This document shows positions 23,783 to 36,005 of a stretch of 64,000 bases of DNA, one piece after another. The position numbers and the translations under genes were made by a program. The stretch spans positions 361,331 to 425,330 of the forward strand of contig MNCI01005599.1 of assembly GCA_015680685.1 (NCBI GenBank), given 5' to 3'. Each line of letters begins with the position of its first letter. The first letter of the stretch is position 1. Below the pieces are notes generated by a model. It was not told the origin of the DNA, made no database searches, and saw only the letters and a list, made by a program, of their open reading frames with translations. This DNA comes from Gnetum montanum. Lineage: Eukaryota; Streptophyta; Gnetopsida; Gnetales; Gnetaceae.

Positions 23783-26165
23783 TGTTGCAACAATAGCCAT
23801 TATCATGGAACAGCATTAACTCAAATTATTGGGCTTATTTCTTTATGTGATTTCCCATGGCTTTGAGATTAAAGATTGATGTATTCACATGGTATGGTTG
23901 AGCTAAGATTTATTGAACCATATTAGACAAGAAGTATTCTCATTAAGCATTTCAAAGAATTTTAAGGATTTACATTAGATAATGACTTGTAGATGTATTT
24001 CTAATAATGCAAGTGTGCAAAAAAAATAAGTACTAAGTGGAAGTAAAGTTTCAAAGGAAAGTTTCTATAGAAATGTTGAGAAGATTAAATTCATCCCAAT
24101 CAAGTTTTCTATTTAAGAATGGAAATTTTTAAAGCTAAATAATCAACCTAGAAGGTTCTAAGCTATTGATCATGTAAACTCGTTGAGTTTAAGTCAATTT
24201 GAAGAACTAGGGTTTCAAATTGTGCAAGATAGTTAAATTGGCTACCAAAGATAGAGCTTGTATAGTATAACTTAGCCCAAATGAATGTTCTTTTAGTTTA
24301 TTAGTAGAGTTAGAATTGTCAAAAATGGATTTAGAGCTAAAAATTGATTTTATCTTAAAGCAAAATTAGTATTAGCATGAATAGTTAAACACAAAAGGAA
24401 ACTAATCATTTTAAGAAAATGGCTTAATTTGAAGTTGATTTAATTCTTCCATGTCATTTTAGTTAGGTAGAGCAGGTTTGTAGAACTAAAATATCGATTC
24501 TACGAAAAATTTCCAAAATGATTTGCAAACCATGGTGAGCTTTATTGATTATGGGATAAAAGGATGAGTCTATGATTAAAAAGATTAATCAATGCAATTG
24601 CTACATCAATTCACAGGGGAGACTCATAGAACAAAAAATTGGTTTTACGAGATGGTTCTACTAGCTAATTCTAGGAGGGTACGAAAGATAATTTTATGGG
24701 CCACGAATTAAGATTATCTCTACACAATTACAATATAAGGATTTCCAGAAATCTAAGGTTAGCTTTGTAAATAAATCCCATGTGACACATAAGCTAAAAG
24801 AATGAAGCTTATCTTAGAGGATCAACATTTTGAAGAGTTATGTTACAAAATAGTCATCGTAATTAGCTCTAAATTGAAAGTAAGCTCTGTGGAACCAAAT
24901 CCTATAGTGGTTCCTCAACCACATCATGCCTTCATGATGGATGGATTCATAGAATCAAAATTCAAGCAAATGGCTAAACTAGTTCCACATAATATATCAA
25001 AAAGCTCTTAGGAAATATTAAACACTCATTTTTGTTTCTTCCATATAAGTTATTTTGTAAAGCAAGTTCATACAACCAAAATCTGGTTCTACAAAGAAAA
25101 GCTAAAATGGTTCTATGTGCCACGTCATTTAAAAAAAAGCACAAAAGGAAGTATTATTCATAGAACCAAAATTTGGTTCTACAAGCAAGTGCATAAGTGG
25201 CTCTACCACATTAGCTCTTTTAAGAGGGAGGAATTTATAGAACCAAAATCTAGTTCTACAACGAGCTCACTTTTTGGCTTTGCCAAGTCAACTCATTATG
25301 TGGCATGAGTTCATAGAACCAAAGAAAAAGTGATTCTATGAAATGGTTCTACAAACAAGAATATCGAAAGCTCTTAGGAGATACTAAACGCTTGTTTCTG
25401 CTTTTCCAAGTCAGCTATTTTAGCAAGGTTTAAAAAACCAAAACTTGGTTCTACAAAGAAAACCAAAAATGGTTCTACAAGCCACATTATCATATAATCA
25501 TGAAACGTGAAAATGAGCTTGTATGTAGAATTGAAATCAAGCCCTATAAGCAATTTCATCTTCACTTTTGCCAAGTTAGTATTTGAAGTGGCACCACATT
25601 TCAAAGGAAAAAAAAAAGTAAAAAAATGAGGTTTGTAGAACCAAAATTTGATTTCACAAAAAGTTTCCAAATTGGTTCTACCATGTCAACTTTTATGTAG
25701 TGCAAGTTCATAGAACCAAAATGCAATTCTACGAAATGATTCTACGGTTAAATAGCCAAACTATTTCCAAAAGATGTGTTGGGAGATTTTAAAAGATATT
25801 TAGCTCTGACTTCCACATCAACTAATTTTATAAAGAGGGTTCATTGAACCAAAAATTGGTTCTACAAAGAAATGCTTAAATGATTCTATGAGTCACATCA
25901 GGATAAACAGAGCTCATCTAGTACCCACAAAAGATAATAATTCTAATTTATGCACATGCACGTTAAATTTTAATCTAGCTCAGTATATCATGAGTAAAAA
26001 GCTAAAGGATATAACACAACTGGTAGAACCAAAATTTGGTTCTATAAGGAAGCTCAAGAACTATTCTACCACATTAGCTCTTTTATAAAAAAATTCGTAG
26101 AACCAAAATTTGGCTCTACAAGCAAGTTCAAAAATGGTTCTACAAGGTGATGTCAACACTAAGAT
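23783..26165 (+). repeat. dispersed repeat, copy 2, with palindromic-motif array
   Basis: The first 1.6 kb matches 5787-7417. This copy continues further and is dominated by a recurring 20-bp dyad, GAACCAAAATTTGGTTC with variants (for example 25154, 25237, 25436, 25846, 26025 and 26099). It ends with CTATATAAAAATAGG, a TATA-like string at about 26169-26183. It lies about 0.8 kb after a gypsy integrase, so it may be that element's LTR, or the upstream region of the decayed reading frame that follows. No coding potential. Confidence 0.6.
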
Positions 26166-26168
26166 AAG

Positions 26169-26183
26169 GCTATATAAAAATAG
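26169..26183 (+). promoter_or_regulatory. TATA-like box after the dyad array
   Basis: CTATATAAAAATAGG is a good plant TATA box. It lies at the end of the dyad array and about 350 bp before the decayed coding-like region that starts near 26500. A promoter role is inference from position only. Confidence 0.3.
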
Positions 26184-26499
26184 GAGCTACAGCGACAAGA
26201 ATAGGTTATGTTGATCCTAAACTCATGAGCTTTTAATGAAGTTATCAAAGTAGCTCAACGAATATCAAAAACATATTCCAATAGCCTATCCAAAAGCAAG
26301 CAAATTAAAGAACTAAGCTCTAAGTATTAATAAGCAAAATTAGAGCATATTTCAAAATATGCAACCATTAATAGTTAGAGAGGAGAACTAAAGCAAAGCT
26401 ACCATTGAAGTGTGGAGAAGCATCCTTGAAGTCTCCTTGAAATATATCTAAGCTTAGCCAAAATGACTCAAAAAGAAAGGGAAGAAGTGCCTTAAAATT

Positions 26500-29190
26500 T
26501 TCAAGATATTGATAACTTCACCTTCTCACATTATCTATAGCAATTCAATCTAAACATCTATCGACTTCGGTAATGGATTGTTGTCGTATGCTTGGAATTA
26601 GAAGTAGAAGGAACAAACTTATTCAACTTTGATGAAGACCATGACTTGGTAGAAAAATCAGGTCTTCATTCTACAAAAGCAATTGACGATTAGTGAGAGA
26701 TATATAAGAAGATAAGACTTCACAAGCTCAGTTTCAAACCAAGGGCAAATATCATAAGAGATGTTTTGAATCACCTAGTAGCTGAAATAATGTATGAGAA
26801 GGATAGGCTCTGTTTCAAAAGAAATACAGAGCGCTACATTGACATTAGTGCCAAGAAGGCGTACAAGCTTTATGGTATCATAGAACCAGACACTACAAAA
26901 ATAGAAGCTTGACAGTTCAATGAGGAAGTGCTAAGTGGCAAATTTTGAAACCATCCTAAGACCAGAAAAACCATCAAGCTCCCACTGGCCAATCTATCAA
27001 AAGCTTGGGGATACAAAAATGTCATTCCGAAAGCTTCAGAGCTTAAGTTCCCTCATAGAATTTTTATTTTGACTTTAAATTTGTTCGAGCTATGAAATAA
27101 ATTTAGCTGTTGATTATCATGCCTAGGGCTGGGTAGCCCTAGAAAATAAGAAGCATTTCATTTCCATACAATATATGAATGATGCTTTACAGAATAGCTT
27201 AGCCAAAATTTAGGAACAATGAGCTCAATTAAGTCTTAGCTCATTCCTATTAGATTATCTATTAAGCAAGGTTCTTGAGCCCAAAAGGAAAGCCCCAATT
27301 TTTGTTGACTATGCATCATAGAGGAGAGCTCGTCTTGAAGATCCCTACTACAATTTCTTTCTAATTGTTTATCAAAGAAGCTATTTTGACATCCAAGCTT
27401 TGGAATTCTTGATGAATTGTGGATACTCCCATTTTCTTAAGTTAATTTTAGGAGTTTTCCCACCAAGAGTTGTTCAACAAATTATTAATGAGATAAAGTA
27501 AGAATTTCATGGAGTTGTCTTCTTACATGTCTGTTACACTCAGATACTTATAATAGGTTTTAAGGAAAAGGCTTTCAAATTGCGTAGATCCGTAGCTCCT
27601 TACTTGACAACTTTAGAGGTTGGAAGACAAATGTGGGAAAGCCCCTTAAGGAATGATTATAAGTACAAGGAAGTTATTCCTTTGAAGTTTAGTTTCTAAG
27701 AGTTTATCGATTCAAGGCATTTGAAGGGAATGGCCAAAAGATATAAAAAGCAATGTAGCTTTCCTTTAGCTCCAAGATGAATATACTCCACTACTAAAAC
27801 ATGAAAGGTCCATCAACTTGATAAAACAAATACAATCTACTCAAAGATTAATGATAGAGAAGTAAACCAAGCTAAGGATGAAGCTCCAGCATAGATAAAA
27901 AAGGAATTTATCAATGAAGCTTCTATCTATAGGTTGTGATGCACCAATTGTTGAAGTATGCAAGTGGATGGAAGATAGAGACCATCCTTTGGCAAGAGAC
28001 TTCTCTAAAGAATATTTGGCTCAATTAGAAGAGAGCTACTATACTTGAAAGCTACTAGATCTAGAAGAAGCAATGCCAAATAAAAGATTCCCTCTCGATA
28101 GAGCTAAGTATGCAAGAGTAAAGGTGATGAGAAAAATAAAAATTAAATGTGAAAAAGTTAAAAAGGAGTTATAGCAGCAACAACAACTTTTGGAGCAATA
28201 GAAATTAAAGAAGTCACAACAATAGCAACAAAAAGAAAAAGGCTCATCATCAACTCTTGCCACTCTAAATTTCCCATCATGCTACTTGATGAAAGGGGTA
28301 GCGTGGTCTTTCCAAGTGAAAAAAAAAAAGAAGGACGAATTATTCTAAGCCAAAAACTTCCTACTAAACCAAAAGTAGAAGCTAGTGTCATTTTTCAATA
28401 TAAAGAAGATGATCCACAGACTAGAAGGCAGAAGCTAGTGATATCTCATAAAGACACATTAGAGACTATATCTACTTCAATTAAGGATAGGGGACAAATA
28501 GTCGACAATCAAATAACTAAGCTTAAGGAGTTTCTTATGCAAAATGAACAAGAGACATCCAGACCACATGAAGAATTGAAGGGCTCCAAGAAAGAGAATG
28601 AGCAGCTTAAAGCAATGATTACCATCAAAGAATAATTGCTAGAAAATAAAGAACAAACTATGGCACAATTGGAAGAAAGATTATCTATTGTAAGTTCAAA
28701 GTTAGAAAGGCCAAAAAAGGAAAAGCTCCAAATCATTCCCATCTAGCTCTACCTAACCTTAAAGAAATAATCACTAAGATGAACTATAGCAAAGAATGAA
28801 TGAAGAAGACAAAGGATGAAATTGTAAAAATTAAAGAAAAACAAGTCATTTTTGTACAAATGGGGAAAAAAAAAGGCTCAAAAGTTATATGACTTAGCCA
28901 AAGCCAAAAGAGAGTTGCTACCTTAGTACAAACAAGGTTTTTAAACATAATGATGATGGCAATTATAGGAATTATGAATGAAACTACCAAGAAGAAATTA
29001 GAATTAGAACAAGCATGTTCTAATGTAAGAGCCACATTAACTAAGATAACTAATTCTATAACTAAATCAGGTTTAGGAGAAACAGGCACTAAAGAGATTA
29101 TTAAGAAGCTTGATAGTACTGAGCCAAATGCAATGAATCAAGCTATTAAAGTTCTCCTTAATCATGGAAGGTTATCTTAGCAATTATCAA
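26500..29190 (+). pseudogene. decayed long coding-like region with coiled-coil end
   Basis: Across 2.7 kb the plus strand shows long stretches of amino-acid-like sequence broken by stops and frame changes. One 118-codon stretch (28279-28635) is Lys/Glu/Gln-rich and ends in a coiled-coil-like run (LKEFLMQNEQETSRPHEELK). More such sequence follows at 28950-29180 (ETTKKKLELEQACSNVRATL). No reverse-transcriptase or integrase motif appears. A polypurine tract follows at about 29353, so the region sits where an element-encoded 3' ORF would. It is not recognisably the same family as the extra ORF at 42037-44892. Function unknown. Confidence 0.45.
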
Positions 29191-29352
29191 TAAAAAGGAT
29201 CTAGATTCAAAAAATGAAAAAAATTTATCAAGAAACTGAACAGCTATCCAATAGCATGTAATTATATGAAAAAACGTGAGACATATGAAGCCTTAATTTT
29301 TATAACTATTGTAGCAGCTAATATATAAAGCCCAAAGTAGAAGTTTTAAAAT

Positions 29353-29364
29353 GTGGGGGGAGAA
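29353..29364 (+). other. polypurine tract candidate
   Basis: GTGGGGGGAGAA is a typical LTR-retrotransposon plus-strand primer. TGGCAAAAAC at 29369 could be the start of a 3' LTR, but I find no matching 5' LTR in the window. Confidence 0.45.
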
Positions 29365-29692
29365 CTTTTGGCAAAAACTTGTAAAGACTGTTTTATATAA
29401 TGACATTTTAAATAGGTTTTGTCTATCTATTTTAGTTTTCAAATCTCTCAATTAGTAATTGAAGTAAATAGCCTTTTTGTACTTGTCTAGCTTAAATATT
29501 AAATAACTATGTTTAGATGAATTACTAGTTTTGGAATAAGTTATTTTCTTTATTAACTTAGGTTTAGCTTGCTCCTAGTACTCAGTTTGAATGAGATAGT
29601 TGCTACAAATGTTAGTTCTAAATTAATTTAACATAGAAATATTGTAGTCTTTATACAATTTTGAGCTTTTCAAATAATCTCTTTTCCTCAAT

Positions 29693-29844
29693 TTCTTGCT
29701 CTTTAGCAAAGCTTTTGTAACCTAACTTTCGAAAATTAGCATAAAGCTCAAAAGTAAAGATTGAAATTTTCTTGCTCTTTAGCAAAGCTTTTGTAACCTA
29801 ACTTTCGAAAATTAGCATAAAGCTCAAAATTAAAGATTGAAATT
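29693..29844. repeat. 76-bp tandem duplication
   Basis: TTCTTGCTCTTTAGCAAAGC starts at 29693 and again at 29769; the two copies differ at only about one position (AAAAGTAAAG against AAAATTAAAG), so this duplication is young. Confidence 0.9.
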
Positions 29845-30039
29845 TTCTATAAAATTGTTCATTCGCTCTATTTGTTGTGAAGAATTTAATGCTAGTCTTA
29901 TAAGAAAGTTACTTGATTTCCATAATTATGTTGAAGGATAGCTAAAGGGGCATAGAAGACAACAACTTCTTAGAGAGATTTTCATTGTTAACTATACTTA
30001 ACCATAGTTAGCTCATTTGTACCAACAAAAGCTATTTGG

Positions 30040-30135
30040 GGTATTTGTGCCCTAGTGGTAGCAAAGACCAACACTCACCTATTTAAGGGTATTTGTACCT
30101 TGGTGGTACCAAAGACTAGCACCCACCTAAAACAA
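30040..30135. repeat. 48-bp imperfect tandem duplication
   Basis: GGTATTTGTGCCCTAGTGGT (30040) and GGTATTTGTACCTTGGTGGT (30088) start two imperfect copies. Confidence 0.75.
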
Positions 30136-30310
30136 GTTATCAAGACTTTTCCTAGAGCAAGGTCATGTTCTTTCAACAAATTCCAAATCCAAAAATGAGC
30201 TAAATACCAAAAATTAAATACCTAATTATCTATACATTTGAAGCATTTTCAACTCGGTGATTTTGTTAACGATTGAATGCTGAAGCTACAAATTCACAAA
30301 TCCTACAAGA

Positions 30311-30556
30311 TTATAACTTTGCAAGTGAATTCTAGAAAAAATTCAAAAATCAACAAAAATAAGTGTATTCAATAGGTCAAATCAAAATCACCCAATTCAT
30401 CTTCATATAACCATAGTTGTTCAAGCCAAAAATTGTAACTTTGAAAGTGAATTGTAGACAAAACCCAAAAATTAGCAAAAATAAAATTGTGTACTCAATG
30501 GATCCAATCAAAATCACCCTATTCAGCTTTACAAAACCATGTGCAATCAAACATTC
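30311..30556. repeat. about 123-bp diverged tandem duplication
   Basis: ATAACTTTGCAAGTGAATTC (about 30313) and GTAACTTTGAAAGTGAATTG (about 30436) begin two diverged copies. Each runs on through ATCAAAATCACCC. Confidence 0.7.
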
Positions 30557-30836
30557 AGCATCCAAAAACTCACACAACCAAACACACCTTTAACCACCTT
30601 GCAAGTAACAAAGTACCACACCTCGAAATATCAATTGAGATTGTATACAATGATTTTGAACAAAAACGATTCCATACCCTATTCAGCTTTACAAAACCAT
30701 GTGCAATCAAACATTCAGCATCCAAAAACTCACACAACCAAACACACCTTTAACCACCTTGCAAGTAACAAAGTACCACACCTCGAAATATCAATTGAGA
30801 TTGTATACAATGATTTTGAACAAAAACGATTCCATT
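30517..30836. repeat. 160-bp tandem duplication
   Basis: CCCTATTCAGCTTTACAAAA begins at 30517 and again at 30677. The copies are essentially identical over 160 bp. The two overlapping plus-strand open frames here are the repeat read through. Confidence 0.92.
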
Positions 30837-31260
30837 TCATTCATTTATGATTAAAATCATTTCATTCATTTATGATTAAAATAATATCAATTGAGATTGT
30901 ATACAATGATTTTGAACAAAAACGATTCCATTTCATTCATTTATGATTAAAATCATTTCATTCATTTATGATTAAAATAATATCAATTGAGATTGTATAC
31001 AATGATTTTGAACAAAAACGATTCCATTTCATTCATTTATGATTAAAATCATTTCATTCATTTATGATTAAAATAATATCAATTGAGATTGTATACAATG
31101 ATTTTGAACAAAAACGATTCCATTTCATTCATTTATGATTAAAATAAATAAGCACTCTTACACTCAAAAAGGTCTATATGGAAACTTTTTCCATTTCATT
31201 CATTTATGATTAAAATAAATAAGCACTCTTACACTCATGGAAAAGGTCTATATGGAAATT
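30787..31260. repeat. 96-bp and 71-bp tandem repeats
   Basis: TATCAATTGAGATTGTATAC recurs at about 30789, 30885, 30981 and 31077, an exact 96-bp period. Each unit carries CATTTCATTCATTTATGATT twice. A 71-bp duplication (from 31121 and 31192) containing AATAAGCACTCTTACACTC follows. Confidence 0.92.
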
Positions 31261-31534
31261 TTTGCAATTAGCTAGGAGGGACAGGGATTTTTGTATTGTT
31301 ACCACTCATAATATCAAGTGTTACAATGCTAAAATTCTAGCTAAGCCACCAATAACAGGTGGCTAAAATGGTTCACTCACATGCTGTTAGCTCATTATTT
31401 GACAAAGACTTGCAAACAAAAGGTTACCTATACAACTCAGACTTAAAGTATTATCACATTCCTTTATAATTTTGTCAATGTATCATGTTAACCATAAGTG
31501 TACCTGTAACCAAATTGTTTATAGTTCTAACATA

Positions 31535-32200
31535 GTTTTAACATAGGTGCATGCAAAATGAAAATATTAGCGTATCCTTGGTTGCACATAGCAAAATGAA
31601 AAAAGGCATGGTAGCCAAATTGTTTCAGGTCCCGATCAGCTAGGAAGACAAGCAACTTGCACTTCTTGAGGCGCAAGACAAGGCTAATACTCCTTTAATA
31701 AACACAAATCCTATGGCAGAGGTGCATATACCAAGAATGGGAAGCATAGCATTAACATTTTTCACAGGCAAAGCACAAATAAAAATATTACAATGTATCC
31801 GTGTTTGGAAGTAGCAAAATGTTAAAAAGCATGGTAGCCAAATTGTTTCCTGTTCCAATACCCTATAGTAAACACAAAGACCCCTATACGATAGGTGCGT
31901 AAACCAAGAATGGTAAGCATAGCTTTAACATTATTCACATGCACAGCACAAATAAAAACATTGCAATGTATCCCAGGTTGCAGAAAACAAAATCGATAAA
32001 GGCATGCTGGCCAATTCGTTTCACTTCCAATACACCATAGCAAACACAAAGATCGTTTAGCATATGTGCGTAAACCAAGAATGGTAAACACAACTTAAAA
32101 CATTTTTGACATGTCCAGCCCAAGCAAAAATATTACAATGTATCCATGTATCCCTGGTTGCATGTAGCAAAATGAGAACAGGCAATGGTAAGTCCAGAAG
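31535..32200. repeat. about 172-bp tandem repeat, nearly four copies
   Basis: CCAAGAATGG occurs at 31731, 31904 and 32075. Around each are GCATAGC, ACAAATAAAAATATTACAATG and GTAGCAAAATG at matching offsets. A partial copy precedes at about 31535-31630. Copies are clearly diverged, so this array is older than those at 29.7-31.3 kb. Confidence 0.8.
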
Positions 32201-33887
32201 CAAATTACAACCGGTCTCACTAAATTAAGCAATAATTGAATTGAAATTGGACAGATGTATCTCCAGCAAACTACATTGAGTGGGCAAAGACTTGTTTCAA
32301 ATTAAATAAAAACAAAAGAACATAGAGACAAGGCATGTAGTATTAAAAGCTCATCATATAAGACACAAACAAAGCATTTATTGAAAGTCATTGAACAATT
32401 GAGGCAAAGAGGCTTCAGCTTTTCGTGAAGCATGAATCACAAATGCATTTAACACCTTTCTATTTGAGGTAAAATATTGGCAAGAATATGCTTAGTTTGT
32501 TTCATCAAAGTAAAGAAGTAAAGAAGGCTGGGGTAACACATTAATCAGTGATTGTCTAAATTGCCGATTTCAAATGCTAATCGGTCAAGATGCTACGCAT
32601 AACATATACCACCACCATCTACCATTAAGCACACATTCCGTAAACCATATTCTCAAATCGGGTGCAACTACTAGAACCCAAAATAATTCTAATTCGCAAG
32701 CCTTCAATCTCATCAAAGCTCCTTATAGAGTTGTACGGGAAGGAAATCAGTAGCCTTCTCAGAAGTCCTAGTGGTTAACCCCTTGTCTAAATAATAATGA
32801 TGATACTCAGCAACTCCCATTACAACTAGACAAACAAGGACTGAATGTCTGATTGTTTGCAAATCCAAACACAACCAAAGTGCAGTTTCTCAAATGCCAA
32901 GATTTTCATTACAAATATGTGTATTTGTAGAGTAAGAGCTATAGCAAGCAGCTCATATGCTTTGCATCCCAGAGAAGGTATATTCCAAGCATAGATAACA
33001 CATGTTTAGTATTTTGATTGTATACCAATGATGATGAAATAAAAAAAGCCAAAATTTTGTCCTATAATAAGCATTACAGCTACCACAACTCGGAATATTC
33101 TGATTTCAAATGTTCTTGTGAGAAAACATCAAAATCATTGTAGCCACTGAACTACATGTCAAATCAAACGAAGTGAATAGTTATAAACTTAGCAAACCAT
33201 TTTCATGATAAATAAAATCCTTGCTAGTAGAAACGTGATATGAAATCCTATTTTCTGCATGCAAATTGAAGTCAGAAGATTAAAAGAGTGCAACTTTAAA
33301 CAAACGCAGAAGAAACCAGACAGGTTAGGTAACAAGACTAAAATAGAACACCTAACTTTAGACTACGATTGAGGTCGTTACCTTTCCTGTGACACTGTCA
33401 CTCTCTGTCATCTTTACGTGGTTATTTGGAAAACAACCCCAAATTTGAAAATCAAAATAGGCACACATGACTTGGATAACAATAGAACCCATCCCAATTC
33501 CCCTGAATCCACCTGAATACTGTTAGAAACCATTAAAATTTGTTTGACACAAGTTCTATCCAACATGCCAGCCACCATAAATTTTCGATCAGCTATTTGC
33601 AAAATTTTGAGCATAAATAGCCTGGTTAGAGCAACCAAACAAATTGAAAAGTCACCTTGTGAAGTTAAAATATCAAAGGCTGGCAAGCTGTTATCAACAG
33701 ATCGTGATGGGCACTTGCCTTGACTACAAAGTTTTGATTTATGGCTCCCTGTTTCTACCAAGTGACCAAGCGTGAACTATGCCCATCTCCAAACAAGATG
33801 AACAGGCACACTGTAAAAGAAGACAGCGTCGAGCAAGCATTCGATATCTTTAATATGAACAGTCCCAAAGCCAATAAATAAGAAAGG
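32201..33887. other. 3' flank of the bZIP gene, no separate gene seen
   Basis: Unique-looking sequence downstream of the bZIP stop codon. It must contain the 3' untranslated region and transcript end. A minus-strand AATAAA lies at about 32375, but I cannot place the poly(A) site. A 115-codon open frame at 33414-33761 on the minus strand has no motif and is likely untranslated. Confidence 0.45.
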
Positions 33888-36005
33888 CTAAGAATTCTGA
33901 AGCATGAAATCTATGGGCACAAGACCACTTCCAGACATAATTCTTCTCTTTTCAATGGTCTTATCTGCACCATTGAACGTGCATGTCACGTTATTTTTAG
34001 TTACCTCAGATCTCCCATTTTTTGAACTCCTTTCATTATCATTTCCATCACTTGCTAGCATGCATGACGTCTCAGATGGTGGTATTGCAAAACCGTCACT
34101 GAATAAAGTGGAAGGTAATGGTGGTTCAGCTTGAATTGAAGATCCAAGGCTAAGCTTACTAAACTGTAGCTGTTGGAGATCATAATCTATAGAGGTTGGA
34201 TTTTGATGTCCGCGAGATGAATGTGCTGAAGACTGCCGCTGTAGTTGCTGGTAGCGATACAAAAGTTTCAATTGTTGTGCTTCTTTTAGTAGGGCTTCAT
34301 GTTCAGCTGAGTGCACAGAATATGTAAGATTGTTAGTACATTTAGTCAATTGTTATTTGACTTAATACTAAAAATTATTTAAATTATTTCAGTCCAAGTT
34401 ATCGTTTAATCATTGGGCTTAAACAATTCAATTGATCACTTACGCGAGCAGTGCTATAAAATAATTAGTTCACTTTGGCATAGCAGCAGTGTTATAAGCT
34501 ATTTACATAAGCCATGTTAGAATGACATACCATCTTTCAGCATCTTTTGTTTTGCAAGACCAGCAATACGCTGCTTGAGAGCTTGGTTCTCCCAAGTTAA
34601 AATGATTCGTTGTTGACTCAAGTAAGCAACCTCGGTTGATACTTCTAATTCTTCTGCCTAACAGGGTTTACAGCGTATATAAGAAAAAGCATAGAGTATT
34701 AACATTAGAAAATGAAATGCAAAGAGAAACAGTGCAGATCAACCTGCAAGGCATTAACATTCCTTTCAAGTTCAGAAATATATTGTAACTTCCGCACACG
34801 AGACCTTTGAGCAAATTGCCTGTTAAAAATAACAAAAAGAAAGATAAAATAATAATATCAGTCCAGATATGCATACAGTGAAACTTAGCCACTTCTATAA
34901 TTATACCATAGAATTATGCATGCAAGGCTACATGGTAAATCTTACTGTCCATTTTTCACAATAAAAAAAGTTGTCTAATCCAACAAAATCTACTATAATA
35001 TAAAAAAAATCTAAGCTAAGTAAATTTGGATAGCATGACTTTGATATGGAATGGAAAGGAAACAAACATTTTTTTAGAAAAAAAAACCGTGATTCATACT
35101 AGAATCCTGGGGGGAAATTTTCTAGGCCTTGCTCAAAAGTGAATCAAACAATTTAACAAATTTAAAATACTTAAATGGATCAAAGAAAAGTAAAAATTCA
35201 TAAAAAGAACAATATGATAACTAAATTTCATCAAATAATATCACAAAACTCACTGCTTTGCCCGTTTTGAATCTGCATCCGCTTCAACCGGCTTTCCATG
35301 TGGAGGTTCCCTGCCTTCCACACCTGAACCTGTCGAAGAATCATGAACAGCACGGTCCGACACTTCTTCCCATTTAGAAAAAGATGATGCTGCCCCTTCA
35401 GAATCATGCAACTGCGATGAGGATGTTGGAATGGTTGGTCTCCGATTCTCTAATCCATTGTTCAACGCACTTTTGTACGATGTTGCTAAACTACCCGAGG
35501 CATCCCAACTTTTTACCGGTGGCTTTCTCGGCTTTCCCTGGTACGAGTTGTGAGGGATGCGATTATCTGGAAGTGAACATTCAGAATCGAAAACGCGCCT
35601 CGAGGTGACTGTCTTTACATTACTATTATACATATGATAGTCTTCTACATGGCTTTCTATGCGAGACGTTGTTGAGGGAAGGTCTAAAAAGGCAGCAGAA
35701 TCACTTGCAGACCGACGGTGAGAACCTTTCTTTACAGGAGTTTCAGGCTCGTTCAGTAGATCATCAAGCCAAGAAGGTTGCTCTTCTATAAGATTACTTT
35801 CAGAAGAAGTCCGCTGATGTTGCCTGACTCCCTCTCTCCCCCCTATCTGGAAGCTCCTTTGTCCAATAAGAGGACCAAGGCTGTAATCCTGAAGGGTCGG
35901 TCCAATACTAAGGAAAGGACTTTTGGGAGGCAGATGTGGCTGCCTTGGTGCATATGACCAATTCACGGGCACACCGTGTGTCTTCCCTTTCACTTGATTT
36001 GCCAT
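33888..36005 (-). CDS. bZIP transcription factor, group E type (like Arabidopsis At1g58110/At4g06598)
   Basis: Nuclear DNA-binding protein, by family. Four coding exons: 36005-35254, 34819-34744, 34657-34531 and 34306-33888. All introns are GT-AG and the phases agree, giving 457 residues. The ATG (MANQVKG) is chosen because an upstream GTG frame lacks ATG and relatives start MAN. The N-terminal half carries [26 protein letters not shown] and HRRSASDS, marks of this group. The basic region is [17 protein letters not shown]. The zipper has heptad residues L268, L275, V282, L289, L296, L303 and L310. Measured back from L268 (R-x9-L), Arg258 is in place but residue 250 is Lys, where bZIPs usually have Asn. 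As I recall, close plant relatives share this. The coiled coil continues into the Gln-rich start of the last exon. It is the only intact gene in the window. Confidence 0.93.

Noticed and set aside
24470-26165. CRISPR-like array of palindromic repeats
   Set aside because: Spacing is irregular, the repeats vary, and the context is a plant nuclear retroelement region.
33414-33761. A 115-codon minus-strand frame downstream of the bZIP gene
   Set aside because: No motif and no splice link to the gene; probably 3' untranslated or flanking sequence.
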